From positions 1,286,625 to 1,350,624 of the forward strand of contig NZ_KQ948736.1 of NCBI RefSeq assembly GCF_001514195.1: a stretch of DNA of 64,000 nt. Reading direction: 5' to 3'. The notes under the pieces are model-generated. The model was not told the DNA's origin. It saw only the letters and a program-made list of their open reading frames with translations, and did no database searches. The position numbers and the translations under genes were made by a program. Each line of letters begins with the position of its first letter. Within the stretch, counting starts at the first letter, position 1. The stretch comes from Streptomyces griseorubiginosus. GTDB lineage: Bacteria > Actinomycetota > Actinomycetes > Streptomycetales > Streptomycetaceae. Positions 56,031-64,000 of the stretch are shown here, piece after piece.

Positions 56031-56893
56031 CTCTCGGACGCTAGGAGCAGCGGTCCGGACGAGTCTTGTACGTTCTTGCGCTCCCGCTGGTAGGCCCCGG
56101 GCGGCACACCGACGATCCGGGTGAAGTGCCGGTTCAGATGAGACTGATCGGTGAACCCCACCTCGACGGCGGCCAGGGCCGGAGCGGCCCCTGTGTCCAG
56201 CAATCGGCGGGCCCGCCGCACCCGGGCATCGGTCAGCCAGGTGTGCGGCGGCATCCCGTACAGGCCCCGGAACGCACGCAACAGCGCGAACGGACTGGTC
56301 CCGAGATCAGCCGCCAGCCTCTCCAGAGAGGGCGGCTCAGCCATCCGCTCCTCCAGCACGGCACGCGCCCGCACCGCCACCCGCGCTCCGGCGGACCGCA
56401 CGTGCCGCTCCGGCAGAACCCCGCCGTTCAGCCGCAGCAACCGCGTCACGGCCACCCGCAGCAAGGTGTCGGCGGCCAGCGCGTTGCCCTCCTCGGCGGC
56501 CCGCAGCACCTCGTGCACCAGACCCACGGCATACGGATCGTCGAGCACGGGCCGCACGAATCCCGGCGTACCGCGCAGCGAGGTGGTCTCGGCCGCGATC
56601 CCGGCCACCACCTCGGGCGACGGATAGACGGCCCCGTACCGCCATCCCTCGGGCACCCCGGCCCGCCCGGTATGAGCCGTATCAGGATTGACCAAGGCCA
56701 GCGTCCCGGCCCCGGCGTACTGATCGGCCCCGCGATGGTGAAAGACCTCGACCCCGTCGGCAATGGCAGCGATCACGAAGTTCTCGTGCGTATGCCGCAC
56801 GAACCTCTTCCGCACGTACCGGGCCCGCAGCAGATCGACCCCGGGCAGCTCGGCATATTGCCAATGCCTGGCCCGCTCCTTGGAACCTGCCAT
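55904..56893 (-). CDS. AraC-family transcriptional regulator of azlCD
   Basis: The 329-residue product has a cupin-type N-terminal sensor domain (RFVRHTHENFVIAAIADGVEVFHHRGADQYAGAGTLALVNPDTAHTG) and a C-terminal AraC helix-turn-helix pair (SLERLAADLGTSPFALLRAFRGLYGMPPHTWL ... AAVEVGFTDQSHLNRHFTRIVGVPPGAYQR). After residue 272 a 57-residue tail is read through the azlC start. Its position suggests it controls azlCD in response to an amino acid. ATG 56893. Confidence 0.9.
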   Translation of the reverse strand: MAGSKERARHWQYAELPGVDLLRARYVRKRFVRHTHENFVIAAIADGVEVFHHRGADQYAGAGTLALVNPDTAHTGRAGVPEGWRYGAVYPSPEVVAGIAAETTSLRGTPGFVRPVLDDPYAVGLVHEVLRAAEEGNALAADTLLRVAVTRLLRLNGGVLPERHVRSAGARVAVRARAVLEERMAEPPSLERLAADLGTSPFALLRAFRGLYGMPPHTWLTDARVRRARRLLDTGAAPALAAVEVGFTDQSHLNRHFTRIVGVPPGAYQRERKNVQDSSGPLLLASERWQNRAHSQIGNPTGAESRTPPSSETPSESGWPSDCPVSPSG

Positions 56894-56948
56894 ACACCCA
56901 TTGTGCCGGGTGCGGTTCCACAGTCGGCTGCGGCCCGGTGGGGGCTGG

Positions 56949-57355
56949 CCGCGCCCCCGCTGCGCTGGGCCTGAGCCGGGCGCCTACGGGGTGCCGGGTT
57001 CGGTTGTCGGGCGGCTTGAGGTCCGTCGTGGCTGGTCGCGCAGTTCCCCGCGCCCCTGGGTGGGGCATGGGGACGCCTGCCACGACGCACTGTTCGCCGC
57101 CTACGGCGGGAAGGGGACGGGGTGGGGGGTGTCCGCCCGCAGCGGCCGGCGTCCGGAACCGGGCCCCTTTGAATCGACCGAGCCGCCGGACCGAGGACGG
57201 ATACCCCCCACCCCGGCACCGACCCACCCACCGGACCGCACGCGCTACGCACGCCCCCACCGAACCGCAACGGGCCGCCGCAGGCCTCCAGGGGCGCGGG
57301 GAACTGCGCAAAACGCCCGCCCCCACCCACCCCGCAGACGACAAACCCGCCGCAC
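56949..57355. repeat. dispersed nested-palindrome element, copy B
   Basis: It has the same layout and orientation as copy A: outer arms at 57035-57060 and 57288-57310, inner arms at 57119-57135 and 57198-57214. The sequence between the arms is mostly identical to copy A, with a length difference between the left outer and inner arms. It fills the space between the AraC-type gene and lhr and ends near the lhr start. Confidence 0.85.
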
Positions 57356-57390
57356 ACCGAATGTCAGTGCCTGGGTGCAGGATGGAACAC

Positions 57391-60300
57391 ATGGTCAGCC
57401 CAGCACACCGCGCCCTCGACGCCTTCTCCCCCGCGACCCGCGGCTGGTTCACGGGTGCCTTCGACGCCCCCACCACCGCCCAGGCAGGCGCATGGCAGGC
57501 CATCGCGGAGGGCTCGGACGTGCTGGTCGTAGCCCCCACCGGCTCCGGCAAGACCCTCGCCGCCTTCCTCGCCGCCCTGGACCAGCTCGCCTCCACACCC
57601 CCACCCGCCGACCCCAAAAAACGCTGCCGTGTCCTCTACGTCTCCCCCCTCAAGGCCCTCGCCGTGGACGTGGAGCGCAACCTCCGCAGCCCCCTCACCG
57701 GCATCCGCCAGGAGTCCGTCCGCCTGGGCCTGCCCGAACCCGAGGTCAAGGTGGGCATCCGTTCGGGCGACACCCCCGCGGCCGAACGCCGAGCCCTCTC
57801 CACCCGTCCCCCGGACATCCTGATCACCACTCCGGAATCCCTGTTCCTGATGCTGACGTCGGCGACCCGTGACGCGCTCACCGGCATCGAGACGGTGATC
57901 CTCGACGAGGTCCACGCCGTGGCCGGCACCAAGCGGGGTGCCCACCTGGCCCTCTCCCTGGAGCGCCTGGACGAGCTCCTCCCGAAGCCGGCCCGCCGCA
58001 TCGGACTGTCCGCGACCGTCCGCCCCGTGGACGAGATCGCCCGCTACCTCTCGCCGAACCGCAAGGTGGAGATCGTCCAGCCGAAGTCGGGCAAGGAGTT
58101 CGACCTCTCGGTGGTGGTCCCCGTGGAGGACCTCGCCGAACTGGGCGGCTCCCCGGTCGCCGAGGGCAACGAAGGCGCCGAGCGTCCGTCGATCTGGCCC
58201 CACGTGGAGGAGCGCATCGCCGACCTCGTCCAGTCCCACCGCTCCACGATCGTCTTCGCGAACTCCCGCCGCCTCGCCGAACGCCTCTGCAACCGCCTCA
58301 ACGAGATCGCCTACGAGCGGGCCACCGGCGAACCCCTGGACGAACACCACGCCCCCGCGGAACTCATGGGCGGCTCGGGCGCGGCCCAGGGCGCACCCCA
58401 GGTGATCGCCCGGGCCCACCACGGCTCGGTCTCCAAGGAACAGCGCGCCCTGGTCGAGGAGGACCTGAAGGCAGGCCGTCTCCCCGCGGTGGTGGCCACC
58501 TCCAGCCTCGAACTCGGCATCGACATGGGCGCGGTGGACCTCGTGGTCCAGGTCGAGTCACCCCCCTCGGTGGCCTCCGGCCTGCAACGTGTCGGCCGCG
58601 CGGGTCACCAGGTCGGTGCCGTCTCCACCGGCGTGGTCTTCCCGAAGTACCGTGGCGACCTCGTCCAGGCGGCGGTCGTCACGGAGCGCATGCGTACCGG
58701 CTCGATCGAGTCCCTCAAGGTCCCGGCGAATCCCTTGGACGTCCTCGCGCAGCAGCTGGTCGCGATGACCGCGATGGACACCTGGCAGCTCGACGACCTC
58801 CTGGCCACCGTCCGCAAGGCGGCCCCCTTCGCCTCCCTGCCCGAGTCCGCGTTCACCGCGGTCCTGGACATGCTCGCCGGCCGCTATCCCTCGGACGCCT
58901 TCGCCGAACTGCGCCCGCGCGTCGTCTGGGACCGCATCGCGGGTACCGTCACCGGTCGCCCCGGCGCCCAGCGCCTCGCCGTCACCTCCGGCGGCACCAT
59001 CCCCGACCGCGGTCTCTTCGGCGTCTTCCTCGCCGGCTCCGACCCCAAGAAGGGCGGCGGACGGGTCGGCGAACTGGACGAGGAGATGGTCTACGAGTCG
59101 CGCGTGGGGGACGTCTTCACGCTCGGCACCAGTTCCTGGCGCATCGAGGACATCACCCGCGACCGCGTCCTGGTCTCTCCCGCCCCCGGCGTCCCGGGCA
59201 GGCTGCCCTTCTGGAAGGGCGACCAACTGGGCCGCCCCCTGGAACTGGGCCGCGCGGTGGGCGCGTTCCTGCGCGAGGTCGGCTCGCTCCCCAAGGACGA
59301 CGCCCGTCTGCGCCTCCTCACGGCGGGCCTGGACGCCTGGGCGGCGGACAATGTGCTCTCGTACCTCGACGAGCAGCGCGAGGCCTGCGGCCACATCCCG
59401 GACGACCGCACCATCGTCGTGGAGCGCTTCCGCGACGAGCTCGGCGACTGGCGGGTCGTCGTCCACTCCCCCTTCGGCGCCCAGGTCCACGCCCCCTGGG
59501 CGCTCGCCCTCGGCGCCAAGCTCTCCGAGCGCTACGGCATGGACGCCCAGGTCATGCACGCCGACGACGGCATCGTCCTCAGGCTGCCGGACGCCGACCT
59601 GATGAGCCTGGACCTCCTCGACCGGGACCCGGCCACGACCGGCACGGAGTACGACGCGGAGCAGGCCCCCGTGGGCGCCGCGGACGTCGTCTTCGACAAG
59701 GGCGAGGTCGACCAGATGGTCACCGACCAGGTCGGCGGTTCGGCCCTGTTCGCCTCCCGTTTCCGCGAGTGCGCCGCCCGCGCGCTCCTGCTGCCCCGCC
59801 GCAACCCCGGCAGGCGCACCCCGCTGTGGCAGCAGCGCCAGCGCGCCTCCCAGCTGCTCGAGGTGGCGAGCGAGTTCGGCTCGTTCCCGATCGTCCTGGA
59901 GGCGGTCCGCGAGTGCCTCCAGGACGTCTTCGACGTGCCGGGCCTCGTGGAGCTGATGGGCGACCTGGAGTCCCGCAAGGTCCGCCTGGTTGAGGTCACC
60001 ACCCCCGAGCCCTCCCCCTTCGCCCGCTCTCTCCTCTTCGGGTACGTCGCCCAGTTCCTGTACGAGGGCGACTCGCCCCTCGCCGAGCGCCGCGCGGCCG
60101 CTCTCTCGCTGGACTCCCGCCTGCTGGCCGAGCTGCTCGGCCAGGCGGAGCTCAGAGAGCTGCTCGACGCCGAGGTGCTGACCGAGCTGGAGCGGGAGCT
60201 CCAGTGGCTCACCGACGACCGCCGCGTCAAGGACGCCGAGGGAGTCGCGGACCTGCTCCGCGTCCTCGGTCCGCTCACGGACGCGGAGCTGGCCCAGCGG

Positions 60301-62319
60301 GGCGCCGAACCGCAGTGGGCGCAGGAGCTCGCCCGCGCCCGCCGCGCGATCAGGGTCCGTGTCGCCGGCGCCGACCACTGGGCCGCGATCGAGGACGCGG
60401 GCCGCCTGCGCGACGCCCTCGGCACCGCGTTGCCGGTCGGTGTCCCGGAGGCCTTCACCGAGCCCGTCAAGGACCCCCTGGGCGACCTCCTCGCGCGGTA
60501 CGCCCGCACCCACGGCCCGTTCACCTCGGCGACGGTCGCGGCCCGCTTCGGCCTGGGCACTGCGGTCACCGAGGGCGCTTTGCAGCGGCTCGCCGCGAGC
60601 GGCCGTGTCGTACAGGGAGAGTTCCATCCGGCGGGCATCGGCCAGGAGTGGTGCGACGCGACCGTGCTCCGCCGTCTGCGGCGCCGCTCCCTGGCCGCCC
60701 TGCGCCACGAACTGGAACCGGTGGCGCCCCCGGCCCTGGCTCAGTTCCTGCCGCAGTGGCAGCACATCGGCAAGGGCCATTCCCTGCGGGGCGTCGACGG
60801 ACTGGTGCGCGCGGTCGAGCAGCTCCAGGGCGCGTCCGTGCCCGCCTCCGCACTGGAGAAGCTCGTCCTGCCGTCCCGCGTCGCCAACTACACGCCCGCC
60901 ATGCTCGACGAACTCACCGCCGCAGGGGAGATCGTGTGGGCCGGAGCGGGCGCCCTCCCCGGCAAGGACGGCTGGGTCTCCCTCTACCTCGCGGACGCGG
61001 CCCCTCTCCTCCTGCCGCCGCCCCACCCCCTGGAGCTGACGGCACTCCACCAGTCCGTCCTGGATGCCCTCGCCGGCGGCTACGGCCTGTTCTTCCGCCA
61101 GATCGCCGACCAGGTCCGCGCCACCACCCACCCCGAGGCCACCGACCCCCAACTGGCCGACGCGGTATGGGACCTGGCCTGGTCCGGGCGGCTCACCAAC
61201 GACACCCTCACCCCCATGCGCTCCCTGCTGGGCTCGGGCCGCACCGCCGGCTCCACCGCCCACCGCGCCAAACGCAGCGTCCCGCGCGGCCGCTACGGCT
61301 CCCTCACCGCCGCGGCTCGCAGCGCCTCCCGCAGCGGGCCGCCGACGGCAGCGGGCCGCTGGTCCCTGCTGCCCCCACGCGAGCCCGACCCGACCGTGCG
61401 CGCCCACGCCCTGGCCCGCACCCTCCTCGACCGCCATGGCGTCGTCACCCGCGGAGCGGTCGCGGCGGAGGGCGTCGAGGGCGGCTTCTCGGCGGTGTAC
61501 CGCATCCTCTCCGCCTTCGAGGACAGCGGCCAGGCCCGCCGCGGCTACGTGGTGGAGGGCCTCGGCGCCGCCCAGTTCGCCATGGACGGAGCGGTGGACC
61601 GCCTACGAGCCGTCTCCAACGCCCGCGACCGGGGCGAGCCCGTCCCGGCCCCCGCTCCCGCAGGCCCGGGACTCGACGCCCCCACCGATCCCGGCACCCT
61701 GACCGAGGACTTCGACTGGGCGGACGCCTTCGGTCCCTTCGACCCACCCACCGACCTGGACCCGCAAGCCTCCGACGGTTCCCCCGCGCAAGCCCCCGAC
61801 GGTTTCCCCGCACCGGGGCGCGGTCTGCCCTCGCCGGCCTCCCGGGACCAGTACATCTCCCCACGGGACTACCCCCCGCCCGCCCACGGCTCGGGCTTCC
61901 TGCACCGCAGGCAGACCCCTGCGGACACCTCCCGAGCGGTCGTCCTCGCCGCCGCCGACCCCGCCAACGCCTACGGCGCCGCCCTGCCCTGGCCCGACCC
62001 CCCGACGGAGGCCGGCCACAAACCGGGCCGCAAGGCGGGCTCCCTGGTCGTCCTCGTCGACGGCGAGCTCACGCTCTACATGGAGCGAGGCGGCAAGACC
62101 CTCCTGGCCTGGCCTTCCAGCCCCGACAGCGCCCCCGTCGACGACCCCCGCCTCCGCACGGCGGCCGAGGCACTGGCCGCGGCAGCCAAGGCCGGATCCC
62201 TGGGCACCGTCACCGTGGAACGCATCAACGGCACCGCTGCCCTGACCTCTCCCACAGGCACCCTCCTGGAGTCAGCAGGCTTCATCGCCACGCCACGAGG
62301 CCTGCGCCTGCGCGCATAG
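57391..62319 (+). CDS. lhr: ATP-dependent helicase, Lhr family
   Basis: The 1642-residue superfamily 2 DNA helicase has Walker A VVAPTGSGKTLAAF (about 45), DEVH in ILDEVHAVAGTKRG, SAT in IGLSATVRP, and motif VI RVGRAGHQVG; then the Lhr winged-helix/core region and a long C-terminal domain (DUF4145/Lhr-CTD) characteristic of long Lhr. A Pro/Ala-rich linker lies at about 1410-1530. It acts in DNA repair. ATG 57391 (MVSPAHRALDAF) is preferred; in-frame ATG 57382 and 57361 lie nearby. The following gene encodes a DNA glycosylase, its usual partner. Confidence 0.95.
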   Translation: MVSPAHRALDAFSPATRGWFTGAFDAPTTAQAGAWQAIAEGSDVLVVAPTGSGKTLAAFLAALDQLASTPPPADPKKRCRVLYVSPLKALAVDVERNLRSPLTGIRQESVRLGLPEPEVKVGIRSGDTPAAERRALSTRPPDILITTPESLFLMLTSATRDALTGIETVILDEVHAVAGTKRGAHLALSLERLDELLPKPARRIGLSATVRPVDEIARYLSPNRKVEIVQPKSGKEFDLSVVVPVEDLAELGGSPVAEGNEGAERPSIWPHVEERIADLVQSHRSTIVFANSRRLAERLCNRLNEIAYERATGEPLDEHHAPAELMGGSGAAQGAPQVIARAHHGSVSKEQRALVEEDLKAGRLPAVVATSSLELGIDMGAVDLVVQVESPPSVASGLQRVGRAGHQVGAVSTGVVFPKYRGDLVQAAVVTERMRTGSIESLKVPANPLDVLAQQLVAMTAMDTWQLDDLLATVRKAAPFASLPESAFTAVLDMLAGRYPSDAFAELRPRVVWDRIAGTVTGRPGAQRLAVTSGGTIPDRGLFGVFLAGSDPKKGGGRVGELDEEMVYESRVGDVFTLGTSSWRIEDITRDRVLVSPAPGVPGRLPFWKGDQLGRPLELGRAVGAFLREVGSLPKDDARLRLLTAGLDAWAADNVLSYLDEQREACGHIPDDRTIVVERFRDELGDWRVVVHSPFGAQVHAPWALALGAKLSERYGMDAQVMHADDGIVLRLPDADLMSLDLLDRDPATTGTEYDAEQAPVGAADVVFDKGEVDQMVTDQVGGSALFASRFRECAARALLLPRRNPGRRTPLWQQRQRASQLLEVASEFGSFPIVLEAVRECLQDVFDVPGLVELMGDLESRKVRLVEVTTPEPSPFARSLLFGYVAQFLYEGDSPLAERRAAALSLDSRLLAELLGQAELRELLDAEVLTELERELQWLTDDRRVKDAEGVADLLRVLGPLTDAELAQRGAEPQWAQELARARRAIRVRVAGADHWAAIEDAGRLRDALGTALPVGVPEAFTEPVKDPLGDLLARYARTHGPFTSATVAARFGLGTAVTEGALQRLAASGRVVQGEFHPAGIGQEWCDATVLRRLRRRSLAALRHELEPVAPPALAQFLPQWQHIGKGHSLRGVDGLVRAVEQLQGASVPASALEKLVLPSRVANYTPAMLDELTAAGEIVWAGAGALPGKDGWVSLYLADAAPLLLPPPHPLELTALHQSVLDALAGGYGLFFRQIADQVRATTHPEATDPQLADAVWDLAWSGRLTNDTLTPMRSLLGSGRTAGSTAHRAKRSVPRGRYGSLTAAARSASRSGPPTAAGRWSLLPPREPDPTVRAHALARTLLDRHGVVTRGAVAAEGVEGGFSAVYRILSAFEDSGQARRGYVVEGLGAAQFAMDGAVDRLRAVSNARDRGEPVPAPAPAGPGLDAPTDPGTLTEDFDWADAFGPFDPPTDLDPQASDGSPAQAPDGFPAPGRGLPSPASRDQYISPRDYPPPAHGSGFLHRRQTPADTSRAVVLAAADPANAYGAALPWPDPPTEAGHKPGRKAGSLVVLVDGELTLYMERGGKTLLAWPSSPDSAPVDDPRLRTAAEALAAAAKAGSLGTVTVERINGTAALTSPTGTLLESAGFIATPRGLRLRA

Positions 62320-62404
62320 GACCGCCCCCGCCCGGGAGACCACGCGCAAAGCCCCCAGGAGTCGCCCCGCCCCGGCGCCCGCGCCCCCGTGCCACCCTTG
62401 ACCC

Positions 62405-63256
62405 ATGCCCGAAGGAGACACCGTCTGGCAAGCCGCGAGGCGCCTGCACGAGGCCCTCGCCGGCAGGCCCCTGACCCGCAGCGACCTGAGAGTCCCGAAG
62501 TACGCCACCGCGGACCTCACAGGCCGCCACGTCCTCGACGTCACTCCCCGCGGCAAGCATCTCCTCACCCGCGTGGAGGGCGGCCTCACCCTCCACTCCC
62601 ATCTCCGTATGGACGGCACGTGGAAGGTGTACGCGCACGACCAGCGCTGGACCGGCGGTCCCGCCCACCAGATCCGCGCGATCCTGGGCAACACCGACCG
62701 CACGGCCGTCGGCTACCGCCTCCCCGTTCTGGAACTCCTCCGCACCGCCGACGAACACAAAGCCGTCGGCCACCTGGGCCCCGACCTGCTGGGCCCGGAC
62801 TGGAACCCCGAGCGGGCCCTCGCGAACCTCCTCGAGGACCCCTCCCGCGAGCTCGGCGAAGCCCTCCTGGACCAGCGCAACCTCGCCGGCATCGGCAATG
62901 TCTTCAAGAGCGAGCTCTGTTTCCTGCTCGGCGCCACCCCCTGGCTCCCCGTCGGCGCGCTCCCCGCCGACCGCGCGGTCCACCTTCCCGCGCTCGCGAA
63001 GAAGCTCCTGGAGGCCAACCGGGACCGCCCGATCCGCAACACGACGGGCCGCCGCGGGCAGGACCTCTTCGTCTACGGCCGTGCCCCCCGCCCCTGTCTG
63101 CGCTGCCGCACCTCCATCCGCGTGGCCGACCAGGGCGACGGCTCTCGCGAACGCCCCACCTACTGGTGCCCCCACTGCCAGACCGGCCCCACCCCGGGCC
63201 CCCGGCGCCGAGCACCGAGCGGACACCCCGGAACCTCACGCCGTACGACCAATTGA
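62405..63256 (+). CDS. DNA glycosylase/AP lyase, Nei (endonuclease VIII) family
   Basis: The 283-residue enzyme begins MPEGDTVW: after Met removal Pro2 is the nucleophile and Glu3 the catalytic acid. The H2TH domain follows (LLDQRNLAGIGNVFKSELCFL), and the C-terminal zinc finger has CLRC and CPHC. It removes oxidised pyrimidines and cleaves the strand. ATG 62405. It is 85 bp downstream of lhr on the same strand and may be co-transcribed; it resembles mycobacterial Nei2. Confidence 0.94.
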   Translation: MPEGDTVWQAARRLHEALAGRPLTRSDLRVPKYATADLTGRHVLDVTPRGKHLLTRVEGGLTLHSHLRMDGTWKVYAHDQRWTGGPAHQIRAILGNTDRTAVGYRLPVLELLRTADEHKAVGHLGPDLLGPDWNPERALANLLEDPSRELGEALLDQRNLAGIGNVFKSELCFLLGATPWLPVGALPADRAVHLPALAKKLLEANRDRPIRNTTGRRGQDLFVYGRAPRPCLRCRTSIRVADQGDGSRERPTYWCPHCQTGPTPGPRRRAPSGHPGTSRRTTN

Positions 63257-63282
63257 CGCTCCGTCAGAAACCCTCGTACGGT
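63253..63282 (+). promoter_or_regulatory. promoter of the SDR gene with a small palindrome
   Basis: TTGACG (63253-63258), an 18-bp spacer, TACGGT (63277-63282), then six bases to ATG 63289: the transcript would be leaderless, in line with the absence of a ribosome site. TGACG CTC CGTCA overlapping the -35 is a short inverted repeat. Confidence 0.5.
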
Positions 63283-63288
63283 CGCTCC

Positions 63289-64000
63289 ATGGCCGTCAGC
63301 GCGTACGACCTCACCGGACGCACCGCGTTCGTCACCGGCGCCGCGAGCGGCATCGGCCGCGCCTCCGCCGTCCTGCTCGCCCAGGCCGGTGCCACCGTGC
63401 ACTGCGCGGACCGCGACGAGATGGGCCTGCACGGGACGGCGAGCCTCGTCAAGGACGCCGGCGGAACCGCGCACACGCACCCCCTGGACGTCACCGACCG
63501 CGAGCAGCTGCGCCGGGCCGTCGCCTCCTGCGGGCACCTCGACATCCTGGCCGCGGTCGCCGGGATCATGCACAGCAGCCCGGTCCTGGAGACGCGGGAC
63601 GAGGACCTCGACCGCGTCCTCGACGTCAACTTCAAGGGCGTCCTGTACGCCTGCCAGGAGGCGGCCCGTCTGATGATCGCGCGCGGCACGCGGGGCAGCA
63701 TCGTCACGATGGCGTCAGGAGCCGTGGACACCGGAGGCCCCGGCCTGCTCTGCTACGGCGCGGCCAAGGCGGCGGTGGTCCAACTGACGAAAACGCTGGC
63801 CACCGAAGTGGGCCGCTACGGCATCCGGGTCAACGCGGTCGCCCCGGGCTGGATCCGCACCCCGATGACCGACCGCCACGACGAGGAGGCCCAGACCCAC
63901 ACCGAGGCACTCATGTCCCGCATGTCACCGCTCAAGCGGGTCGGCGAGCCGGAGGACATCGCCCACGCGGTCCTCCACCTGGCCTCGGACGCCTCGTCCT
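63289..64000 (+). CDS. short-chain dehydrogenase/reductase (partial, 3' end missing)
   Basis: The 237 visible residues belong to a classical SDR: NAD(P) motif TGAASGIG at 17-24, the acidic residue in CADRDE favouring NAD, VNFKG, catalytic Ser in VTMASGAVDT, and YGAAK with Tyr and Lys in motif YxxxK. The gene runs past the right edge, where the C-terminal loop and last strands are missing. ATG 63289 is probably the start of a leaderless mRNA. The substrate cannot be told. Confidence 0.9.
   Translation, partial: MAVSAYDLTGRTAFVTGAASGIGRASAVLLAQAGATVHCADRDEMGLHGTASLVKDAGGTAHTHPLDVTDREQLRRAVASCGHLDILAAVAGIMHSSPVLETRDEDLDRVLDVNFKGVLYACQEAARLMIARGTRGSIVTMASGAVDTGGPGLLCYGAAKAAVVQLTKTLATEVGRYGIRVNAVAPGWIRTPMTDRHDEEAQTHTEALMSRMSPLKRVGEPEDIAHAVLHLASDASS

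Noticed and set aside
58558..61437. 959-residue minus-strand frame
   Set aside because: It lies wholly antisense inside lhr and shows only Gly/Ala/Arg-rich shadow sequence.
1..64000. tRNA genes or an integrated element with attachment sites around the lasso island
   Set aside because: I found no tRNA-like T-arm sequence, integrase or transposase near 17.5 or 29 kb, and no long direct repeats at the island borders.

Overview
The window is chromosomal DNA of a Streptomyces. It is very GC-rich, with G or C at nearly every third codon position, many GTG starts, ATGA start/stop overlaps, and gene families typical of the genus. The order of conserved genes (serine protease, hflX, M1 peptidase, rshA, dapF, miaA, miaB, a two-component locus, gluKR-gluABCD, recX-recA, DUF3046 gene, lhr, nei) matches my recollection of the core arm around SCO5801 to SCO5769 of S. 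coelicolor. Most of the window is therefore ordinary core genome, with accessory DNA between about 17.6 and 28.9 kb.

Left part (1-17.5 kb): the start of an IucA/IucC-type siderophore synthetase runs off the left edge next to a diaminobutyrate-type aminotransferase. A lipoprotein serine protease, the GTPase HflX, a secreted M1 metallopeptidase, the (p)ppGpp enzyme RshA, DapF and the tRNA modifiers MiaA and MiaB follow. Small hypothetical genes lie between them, and a NarL-type response regulator closes the block.

Accessory island (17.6-28.9 kb): a complete class I lasso peptide cluster on the minus strand. A 42-residue precursor (24851-24979), previously unannotated because of its size, ends in a core identical to siamycin I (MS-271) as I remember it. 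It is followed by the cyclase C, the recognition protein B1, the leader peptidase B2, an ABC exporter, MauE- and DsbA-like thiol-redox proteins for the two disulfides, and a CapA-like protein that matches the role of the peptide epimerase MslH (D-Trp formation). All genes after the precursor are coupled by 1-4 nt overlaps. A hairpin separates precursor from cyclase, and three direct repeats at 22-23 bp spacing lie upstream of the precursor. A second ABC transporter, a histidine kinase and an atypical LuxR regulator without the phospho-acceptor Asp complete the region. The kinase and a canonical response regulator flank the cluster on opposite sides, as if the cluster had been inserted into a two-component locus.

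Middle part (29-42.5 kb): argG with a promoter that predicts a leaderless mRNA, a 1002-residue PAS/GAF/SpoIIE phosphatase, a surface protein whose excalibur calcium loop is split by a Gly-Gln repeat, a NarL-type kinase/regulator pair, a KhtT/KhtU-like K+/H+ antiporter pair, an orphan TAXI binding protein, and the GluK/GluR glutamate-sensing pair.

Right part (42.8-64 kb): the gluABCD glutamate importer, a flavin monooxygenase, a cysteine dioxygenase preceded by a leaderless Cys-rich leader peptide, recX-recA with a LexA box, an AI-2E family permease, the DUF3046 gene, azlCD with an AraC regulator, the large Lhr helicase, a Nei-type DNA glycosylase, and a partial SDR at the right edge. A dispersed repeat of roughly 400-500 bp made of two nested inverted repeats occurs twice (38.3-38.8 kb and 56.9-57.4 kb). 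Several 22- to 30-bp minisatellites sit between genes. I saw no rRNA, tRNA, CRISPR array, transposase or integrase.
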